Source: Azadirachta indica (taxonomy: Eukaryota; Streptophyta; Magnoliopsida; Sapindales; Meliaceae). Taken from it: a DNA stretch of 64,000 bases. The stretch covers positions 14,170,363 through 14,234,362 of the forward strand of contig CM040449.1 of assembly GCA_022749755.1 (NCBI GenBank), given 5' to 3'. The notes under the pieces are model-generated. The model was given only the letters and a program-made list of their open reading frames with translations. It made no database searches and was not told where the DNA came from. The position numbers were made by a program, and so were the translations under genes. This document shows positions 56,891 to 64,000 of this stretch, in pieces; positions within the stretch are counted from its first letter, which is position 1; every line of letters begins with the position of its first letter.

Positions 56891-58039
56891 AAGAGATTTC
56901 CTACACAAAGGAAGTGGAAATTACAGCCTAGAGGAGATGAACCATTTCAAGTCTTTAAGAGAATCAATGATAACACTTACAAACTAGATTTAACAGACAT
57001 CTATGGTAATGTTAGTGTGACTTTTAATCTTGTTGATTTATCTTTGATACCAGATAATAGGAGTTTGTGTGGGGATTTAGGTTTTTAGTAAATAAGGGTT
57101 GAAACAAGTTCTCTTCCTAAGGTTTACAATAAATGGGATACAGAAACACCACCCTAATTTGCTGCCCAAGGTTGTAGAACTCAAAAAAATACTCACTACT
57201 CTATGAAAATTTTTCAAGAGATACAAAGTATAAAACACAAAAATTTTAATTAAACTCAACTCAAAGCAATTTGATCTCAATACTATATGCTTGAAACCTT
57301 TATATAGGCTCTTACAAGGAAAGAAATGTCAAAAATTAGGCCAACAACCATTAACTAATTTTGACAAATGAATACAAATATTTAAAATTCTTCAAAAATA
57401 AACCAAAACAGACAAGATTTTGAATTACAACTCACCAAATCCTTCTATCATCTAGAATTCCGTGTATCATGATTCTGCTTTGAAAATGAACATGTTATGG
57501 AAAAGTTATCATAACTTTCTCTAGAGAACTCCAAATGCTAAGCAGTAAAATTCTCTAGAAAGCTTACTTCTTCAACTTTCAAGTGGCACCAATCTCATTC
57601 TGAAATATTACTTTGATGAATACATTTTAAATTTCGAAATTATCCCCTGACAGTGTCTTCATAACTTAGTAAATTAGGGTAATTTTCTTGAACATATTGA
57701 CACTTAAGTTCTGCTCTTGATGTTCAGACACTCCCGTATCAATCTTTGTTTGACGTAGTTGATTCGAGGACAAATCCTTTCAAGAAGGGAAGGAATAATG
57801 GAGATCGAGATGCTGGCCAAATGGTTCAAGATGACATTTCCAAATATTTTCAAGATCCTTTGCGAGGAATCGGTGGTCTAATGACTAGGTCAAGGACAAA
57901 GAGAATGAAAGAGGCTTTACAAGGCTTAATCATGGACGTGCATGACAAAGAAACTATTCTACAAGATTCTAAGGCTGTTCTAGTAGTTTCCAAAGTCTCA
58001 CCAAAAATAATCACTTACCTTTATATGCAAGAAGAATAA
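56891..58039 (+). pseudogene. CRM-like polyprotein C-terminus, split by LTR B
   Basis: Part 1 (56891-57044) reads RFPTQRKWKLQPRGDEPFQV, FKRINDNTYKLDL and VSVTFNLVDLSL, the integrase C-terminal region. Part 2 (57746-58039) reads LFDVVDSRTNPFKKGRNNGD, then GIGGLMTRSRTKRMKEALQG, the polyprotein end with a GPxTRxR-like motif (here GGLMTRSR). The solo LTR B at 57045-57741 lies exactly between VDLSL and the continuing frame. The frame is open on both sides apart from that insertion. The body of pol upstream is missing. Confidence 0.85.
57045..57741 (-). mobile_element. Solo LTR B in a polyprotein end
   Basis: 697 bp, plus-strand TGATACCAGATAA...CCCGTATCA, with target duplication ATCTT at 57040-57044 and 57742-57746. 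It is the reverse orientation of the copy at 46218-47841 and serves as the uninterrupted reference for it. The minus-strand TATA-like CCTATATAAAGG is near 57300. The 67-codon frame at 57077-57280 inside it is not a gene. Confidence 0.9.
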
Positions 58040-58590
58040 TAGCCTTGTGCTACTAAATGCTAATGCCACATGGGAAAATTAGTTCTTTAAAGATTCCTTA
58101 TTTAGTTTAGATTATTTATTTTACGTAAAATTAGTTTCCTAATTTGTTTAGGATTGTTATGTTTCCTAATTAGATTAGAATTTTAATTTTCTCTTTTTTT
58201 TGGGGTTTCTATTCCTATTTACATTAGAATTTCTTTTTCTACTTAATTTTGGAATGATATTTACATGCCTATATAAAAGTTACTACTATGTAAATGAAGA
58301 ATCATCACATCAGTAATAATATTGAGGTATTTTGAGCAAGCATAACTTTGCCTTTTTATGTTCTTAATAGAATACAATATTCTAACTTATCAAAGGAGGG
58401 ATCAACATTTATGGCATCGTTAAGATTGAAATTTTAAGGATTTATTTTCTTAAGTTCTAATATGATCATCTACAACTTATTTTCTAGTTTCTGGGGTGCG
58501 TATACAATTGATTCAAGGGTTCTTAGAGCAGGTCGTCTAGTGGGTTCTTATAAATAGTTCATGATCTTAAAAAAACAAGTGTCCATGAGA
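58040..58590 (+). mobile_element. LTR-like region after the polyprotein (edges unresolved)
   Basis: Follows the stop of the CRM-like C-terminus. By analogy with LTR A and C the LTR should start inside the coding end and extend here. It contains a TATA-like CTATATAAAAG (58270-58280) and a downstream T-rich leader-like part. I cannot fix its start or end and find no second copy in the window. Confidence 0.5.
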
Positions 58591-58627
58591 AAAAGTTTCA
58601 ACAATCGATTGTTTTTCTTTGTGTTTA
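58591..58627 (+). other. 37-bp scrap of Athila pol sequence
   Basis: AAAAGTTTCAACAATCGATTG and the following GTTTTTCTTTGTGTTTAT match 49555-49592 in Athila element 2 (AAAAGTTTCCACAATCGATT, GTTTTTCTTCGTGTTTAT). It directly precedes LTR A and suggests that this LTR A element once sat in, or recombined with, an Athila copy. Confidence 0.65.
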
Positions 58628-59425
58628 TGATGCAAATAAGGATGCACACAAGAGCAATGATCCAATTCAGCTACCTAATGGTCCCGTTATAAGAGCAAGA
58701 ATGAAGAAATTTAAGGATGCATTGAATGGGATGATCTTGCAATAATTCAGGAGTGCAAGAGTCAAATATCAAGCTTGGACTTCGAGACAATAATCAGAGC
58801 TTGGTAACATTAACAAAAGTACAAGAAAACAAAACTTGAAGATTAGAGCTTTCATGAAATTTGAATTCTCAAATGTCTCAAGGCTACGCAAACATGTTCA
58901 AGTTTTTTATTGGCAATTCGAATCAAATTTTCATCATGATGAAAGTTTCGGATTCCATGCGCCATTTGGGCTAAGTTACTGCTCAAGCCCATTATCTATC
59001 TTAGTTTTATTTATAAACATATGTTATTTAGTTTATTATGTGTTTGGGCTGTTAATATTAATTATTAAGCCAAAATTCAGTTTTTTTTAATTTAAGTTAG
59101 AATAAGTTTCGTCTTGTGGCCAAACACTCCATTTAGGGTTACTTATTTCTTGTACCTTTATATATTTAGCCACATGCTTCCATGAAAACATCATTATTCT
59201 TTGAAAGAAATAAAATTGAGAGTGTTTCTCTTATTTTGATTCTTATTTGAATTAAAGTTCTTACAATGAAAGGTAATTACTTTGACGGTATTTTATTTTA
59301 AGGTTTTATTTCACAAGTTGAAATTGGGTTGCGGACTTGGGTAAATTTGATTTAGCTTTTCAAGAGGTTGCTTCGATGCGTAAAGATATTGTGTCTCAAG
59401 TTTAATATACTCAGAGTTTATATCA
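58628..59425 (+). mobile_element. 5' LTR of a second CRM-like element A
   Basis: 798 bp, TGATGCAAATAAGG...GAGTTTATATCA. It contains the C-terminal frame SNDPIQLPNGPVIRARMKKF near 58650-58710, with an internal deletion after NGM that removes part of the frame present at 26014-26268. The TATA-like TTTATATATTTAG is at about 59157. It is followed by a primer site, leader and gag start, so it is a genuine 5' LTR. Confidence 0.88.
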
Positions 59426-59428
59426 GTT

Positions 59429-59440
59429 TAGTATTAGAGC
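59429..59440 (+). promoter_or_regulatory. Primer binding site, tRNA-Met type, degraded
   Basis: TAGTATTAGAGC carries two transitions relative to TGGTATCAGAGC and lies 3 bp after the LTR end. Confidence 0.82.
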
Positions 59441-60468
59441 TACGACTCTAAATCAGGTTTTATCATTTCTCAAATTTGTCTGTTTTGTTTCTTTAGTTTC
59501 TGAGTTCATTTATTTCAATTCCATTTGTTTTCATTTTGTGTTTATTATATCAAAAAGTTTAAAAAAAAAAAGAGTGTTTCCTTTCAATTCACAGCAAGTC
59601 AAGTTTGAGTTGTATCAATTTCCAGTTTGGTTGATTTAATCTTTATCTATTCGTTTACTTTGTGTTTCTTTCTATTTATTTTTGTTTGGTCACTCCTACA
59701 TTTTTGGAGGTGAAAAAAAAATTATTAAAAAAAAAAGAGAGAAAAACAAAGCATTCGGCCAAGAGAAGAATAAGAAAATTTGGCAATTAAGGCTGTGTGG
59801 GGGGAGTATATAGTACAATCTAATTTCTAGTTTGGAAAGGACCAAAAAAAAGGGGGGGGTGTGGTGGGTGCGCGTGCAGGTGTTGAATGAAAATAAGAAA
59901 AATAAAAAGAAAAATCAGATTGTTTCAAGGAGTTTGATCAAATGAAGTCTACATTCCAAAACAAGTTAGGATTTGCTTCCTAATCTTTCCATAATTTTTG
60001 GTTGACTTTCCTATTCTTGTACTGATTTTTTTTTCTGTTCTTAATATTTCCTTTATCATTTTTAAAATCTATTTCCTAGTTCTTGTGCTTTCCTAATTTG
60101 TTGCCTGTCTAAATTGGTTTGGGGTAATTACTTTTTTGCTTCTGAATTTCCAATTTTCATGTTAGGGTTTCTTCTGATTTCATTTTTTTTTTCTGTTATA
60201 AGTATTTAGGTCCTCTTTAATTTTAATTTACTTGGTTTTATTTTACTTTTCATTGTATTTACTAAGTTTGTATAAATTTTTATTTTTGCAACTAATGTTA
60301 ATAAGAGAATTAAAGTGGAAAAAGGCTTAATGTGAGCTCATCTAGAGAAAAGCTATAAATTAAGTGTGAAACACGAGCGAACTTGAGTGATAACATTACT
60401 TTAGTGAAACACGTGAGGGACTGAATTGAGAAAATTATTCTTTTGCTTTACTAACCTTGTCTTGCAGG
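59441..60468 (+). other. 5' leader of the second element A
   Basis: Non-coding leader matching the reverse complement of 24561-25383. It includes an A-run and a G-run around 59845-59862 followed by GTGTGGTGGGTGCGCGTGC, much more GC-rich than its surroundings. Confidence 0.75.
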
Positions 60469-60569
60469 ATGAGCGGACAAGCAAGAAATCCACAAGGTGA
60501 GATAGATCGATTCCAAGCCTTAACCGAGTTGTTGCAAGCCATGAATAGAAAATATGGAGAGTTGGTTAA
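60469..60569 (+). pseudogene. Gag start of the second element A, interrupted
   Basis: ATG at 60469 after TTGCAGG; reads MSGQARNPQGEIDRFQALTE, then LLQAMNRKYGELVN, and breaks into LTR D at about 60570. It matches the start of the gag at 24560 and supports that start codon. The remaining coding sequence is outside the window or lost. Confidence 0.88.
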
Positions 60570-61885
60570 TGTGCAAATTTTAAATATTCGCAAGTGCACG
60601 AATCGTTAATAGCTGACGATAAGTTCACTTCGAGGTCGATCTCTCACGGAATTGTAATAGTTTAAATCTTTATTGTTTCTTGTTAATTACTAACTTAGGC
60701 AAATATAAAATTGTAAAGTCTCTAATGCAATCAAATGACTAATTCAAACGAATTCAATGAAATTAGATGAGGTTTGGCTAGTTATCTAATCTGGTATTTA
60801 AATATTAAGTGAATTAAACAACCATTATGTAATTTAGATTATTGGTTTTTCCATTAAAGGTAAAGAATTCCAATGATCATGGTAATTTTCACTTACAATT
60901 AATTAAATATATCCTTAATATAAGATTTCTACTTAATTAATTGTATTATTATAAGGAAATCAGTTAACCATTTAAATCAAACCAACTCAATGGATTTAAT
61001 TTAAATACTTGTTTAAAAGAGCTTAATTAAGGTAAGATGATGTTTTTAACACCTTAATTCTCAAATTCATTTCAATCACAAATAATAGATAGCAAATCTA
61101 CAACAAATAATCAAAATTATACAGATCAATGAACAAGAAATAATCCCAACCTCTAATTAATTACATTTAACAAAATATTCAATACCATTTCAATAGCAAA
61201 TCCAAACTCCCAAAATATGTTTACACTTCCATTCTTAAATTCAAATCTATGAATCTAATTACAAAAGTTCTAAATATATTTGAAAAATAAACAAACTAAA
61301 AGAAAGCTTCCCTTTTTGAAGGTTCAACACCAAGTTTTTGAAGAAGATGATAATTCTGCCCAACAAGAATGTCCTCTTTAATCCAACAATCCTCCCCCTT
61401 CACTGGAAAACTCACTCTTTAGAAAACCCCTCTTATTCATCAAATTCTTCTCCAATTCGTTCTTAGCCCCCAGCAACACCTCCAAAGTCATCTCTCTTAC
61501 TCATTTTGTCAACAACTTATTCAAAATTCACTCCCACATGTCAAGGAAAGTTTGTCTCCAAGTTGTCTTCTTTCCAGCTAGAGTTTTGATTCTTAAAACT
61601 TCAACATTTACTTTCTTTATGAAATGTAAGGTTATAAATCATTATGTCTAATTTTCAATTATTTTGTATCAGCCAAATATGAGTATTGAGGACAAAGTTA
61701 TACTAGAAAATACGGATTATGTTCAGCAAATATAGGCCTTCCAGCATCTTGGGTTTGTTTTTGGGTTTTCTACAATAATTCTTATAAGTAATAAAAAGAA
61801 GTTTGAAGCAATAAAATTCTAAGATAAAACACATGAATAAAAGATATAAATATAACAAAATATTAGGACAAATATTGATTTATCA
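60570..61885 (-). mobile_element. 3' LTR of Athila-type element 3 (LTR D)
   Basis: About 1316 bp; matches 53755-55101 along its length. The right edge, GATTTATCA at 61885, is firm because a polypurine tract follows. The left edge (TGTGCAAATTT at about 60570) is uncertain by a few bases, since the TGATAT start is diverged. It is inserted in the gag of element A. Because the tract lies inside, this is the 3' LTR of an element whose body runs right, off the window. Confidence 0.88.
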
Positions 61886-61900
61886 AATTCCCCCAAACTT
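61886..61900 (-). promoter_or_regulatory. Polypurine tract of Athila element 3
   Basis: The minus-strand AAGTTTGGGGGAATT sits directly before the LTR start TGATAAATC. This is the usual Athila/Tat-type plus-strand primer and fixes the LTR edge. Confidence 0.9.
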
Positions 61901-63263
61901 AAACTTTGCTAGTCCTCGAGCAAAACTAAAATAAAAATAAAAATAAAAGACTCAACATACATGTGAAAATTCCTTTCTAGAGATGATTCCTCAAAATGTT
62001 AATGGCTTCAAAATAATGCAACAAGATATAGGGTTAATCAATGACTTATCCAATTGCCAACAATTTTTTTTTTTTTTTTTAAAAGTTATCCTCATGCGTA
62101 GTGTGTGATAGCCATAGATTAATTATCATCTCTCTCGTCATCCTTCACATTATCAGAATATTGCATGCATTGATGTTTCAACTCCAAACTTCACAAAGGT
62201 GGTTACTCTTAAAGAAATGTACTTGAATTTTGGGTTATCACTAAACCGTATGTGAGACAAGCATCAACCTTAGATTTTTAATGGAAAACAAAGCTCACAT
62301 ACAAAATTAAGAATACGCTATTTCTGATGTATTGATGTTACTCTCATGAACGGAATGCTAACATCTTGATTTTCTTGACAATGAATGAAAACTAATCATA
62401 TGATACACAAGATCAACACAAGACTTTTCTTTTTGGGTTGTAATGAGGCTATTAGGTAAGATGAGGAAAAAGAATTGGTGAATAAAAGATAAAACAAAGT
62501 CATCAGAACTCAATAATATGTGCACCTATCACAAATTCTCATTTTTCAGTTTTTTTTCATATTCTGCAACCACTCATTTACATACACCTCTTTTTTCATT
62601 TTTATTTTTTTTTTAATCTCAAATTTCATTTTGCAGCCCCATCTTCTTTTTTTTAACTGCACTTTCATAATCAACCTTAGCATTTCTCCTTTTTTTTTTT
62701 TTTAGTGCAACACATTGATAAAACATTATAACACCAAGCACTACTTCAAGAAATAACAACTCCCAAACCTATTACAAAGCACATATCCAATCAACTCATT
62801 TATAGCTCAAAGAATAGAATAATGATAAGAATATTGGATACTTGGGTATTGGGTTTGATTGTGATTGGTTTTAAGAAAGAAAAAGAGAATATTGAGGCTC
62901 AAAATGGTTACTAAGGAAGAATATACATTAGGTAGGCAAGAAAGACGCAAATGATTCAAATAAGGCCTAAAATCACTTCTCATGTATCATACAATCAGTA
63001 TTACAATTAAAGCATGAATAATCAAGTTAATTAACCAAGACAAAGTATAATGAGATCATTTGAAAGGAAAAATGACAAGAAAATATAAAATAATGAAAAA
63101 CATTCAGAATAGAAGCTCCAAGGCTCAAAAGTTCACAATTAGGGTTTTATGAGTCTACATTATCTTGCACATCATTCTGTAATCATGTGATTTCATCAAA
63201 TCAAGATTCAAATCGATTATGGCATAAAGTGCATATGTAGTAAAAGAATAAACAATGAAATGT

Positions 63264-63306
<43 letters not shown>

Positions 63307-63640
63307 TCATGATTTTCCTTAATCTCATCAATTCTAATTAACCATATGCAAATTGCATACTAGTCTCAGATGAAAGAATCATCACAAAAATTCAAACAAG
63401 GAGAAAAAAAATTGAAATTTTTTTTAAATATTTAGTTTTTATAACTACATAGTTCAAAACAAATACAAATATTAAAGCACATTTAAAATCTTTCAAACGC
63501 ACTAAAACTCCACCCCCAAACCTATATTAAACATTGTCCTTAATATTTAAAATATAGTTTAAGTTAGAAAAGCATTAAAAAAAAGACACGTCAAAAAAAA
63601 GTTAAACAAAAAAAAAAAGAAAAAGATAAGATACTACCAA
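61901..63640 (-). other. 3' noncoding region of Athila element 3
   Basis: About 1.7 kb between the integrase end and the polypurine tract. There is no extra open frame of useful size; the 61-codon plus-strand frame at 62520-62705 is Phe/Ile low complexity. It contains long T runs (62071-62082, 62691-62702) and an (AAT)n microsatellite. Unlike element 1, no 3' frame similar to 23030-23484 is seen. Confidence 0.7.
63269..63302. repeat. (AAT)n microsatellite
   Basis: About eleven AAT units inside the 3' noncoding region of Athila element 3. Likely length-variable between copies. Confidence 0.9.
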
Positions 63641-63645
63641 ACATG

Positions 63646-63672
63646 AATGGGTTGCCTCCCACCAAGCGCTTT
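63646..63672 (-). other. Conserved post-integrase motif of Athila elements
   Basis: The minus-strand AGCGCTTGGTGGGAGGCAAC lies about 35 bp after the pol stop. I know this GC-rich block as strongly conserved just downstream of pol in Athila/Tat elements; its role is unknown to me. Confidence 0.65.
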
Positions 63673-63703
63673 CTTTAACGTCTTAGCGAGACATCGCTTT
63701 TTC

Positions 63704-64000
63704 TTATTGAGGGTTGAACAATTCAATGCATTCAACCTCTCTCTTGTTTTGGACTCCTTGTAAATAAAGCTTCACACGATGTCCATTTACTTTAAATGTT
63801 GTTTGAGTTTTTGGATTTAACAATTCTACCGCTCCATGAGGAAAGACTTGGACTATTGGAAACGGTTTACACCCTTTTGACTTCAACTTTCCTGAAAATA
63901 ATTTAAGATGAGAGTTAAACAAAAGAACATTCATTTCAGGATAAAGAAATTTATGAATTAAGCCTTTATCATGATAACGCTTAGTGCGTTCTTTGTAGAT
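63704..64000 (-). CDS. Integrase C-terminus of Athila element 3 (runs off window)
   Basis: Open from the right edge to the stop at 63704 (99 codons, no interruption). It reads KERTKRYHDKGLIHKFLYPE, then VLLFNSHLKLFSGKLKSKGC and VFPHGAVELLNPKTQTTFKV, NGHRVKLYL: the linker and SH3-like C-terminal domain of gypsy integrase, which binds DNA during insertion. The internal Met at 63934 is not a start, since homology continues upstream. Unlike the two other Athila copies it shows no frame damage in the visible part, so the element beyond the window may be more intact. Partial by position. Confidence 0.85.
   Translation of the reverse strand: MYKERTKRYHDKGLIHKFLYPEMNVLLFNSHLKLFSGKLKSKGCKPFPIVQVFPHGAVELLNPKTQTTFKVNGHRVKLYLQGVQNKREVECIELFNPQ

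Noticed and set aside
62520..62705. 61-codon plus-strand frame in the Athila 3' noncoding region
   Set aside because: Translation of poly-T tracts; no family features and the wrong strand for the element.

Overview
The window is nuclear plant DNA, most likely from a dicot. It is AT-rich and almost entirely built of decayed transposable elements: Ty1/copia, Ty3/gypsy (an Athila-type group and a tRNA-Met-primed group that looks like CRM-type chromovirus), a Mutator-like transposase relic and small inverted-repeat elements. I see no intact host gene, rRNA gene or tRNA gene. Most open frames in the right two thirds are shadows of retroelement coding sequence or of a satellite repeat.

Left part (1-15.7 kb) is arm-like, low-density DNA. 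It holds a short inverted-repeat MITE, a 0.6-kb Mutator-type non-autonomous element with a 10-bp target duplication, a broken copia polyprotein that carries a solo LTR, a Mutator-like (MULE) transposase pseudogene, and the 3' half plus LTR of a second copia on the minus strand. From 15.7 to 23.5 kb lies a frame-broken Athila-type gypsy element (LTR, tRNA-Asp primer site, gag, protease, RT, RNase H, integrase and an unassigned downstream frame), which ends at a 100-N assembly gap (23505-23604).

The centre (25.4-48.7 kb) is the remarkable part. Four head-to-tail blocks of a 145-bp satellite (about 72 monomers, all in one orientation) are separated by gypsy pieces whose LTRs carry the C-terminal polyprotein frame with a GPxTRxR-like motif, as in centromere-associated CRM elements. 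Between satellite blocks 2 and 3 sits a second tandem array: about 3.8 copies of a 1.48-kb unit made of one LTR fused to a broken integrase segment. All copies share the same two nonsense codons, so this array grew by DNA-level amplification of a dead fragment. Two solo LTRs with target duplications are nested in the satellite (LTR A inside LTR B inside the satellite).

The right part (48.7-64 kb) is a nest. An Athila-type element on the minus strand (5' LTR, primer site, gag to a truncated integrase) lies inside the gag of a CRM-like element, which abuts fragments of other CRM-like elements, one interrupted by a solo LTR. At the right edge another Athila-type element begins (3' LTR, polypurine tract, 3' noncoding region, open integrase C-terminus running off the window). 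The overall picture fits pericentromeric or centromeric heterochromatin. That placement is inference and rests on the satellite plus element types.
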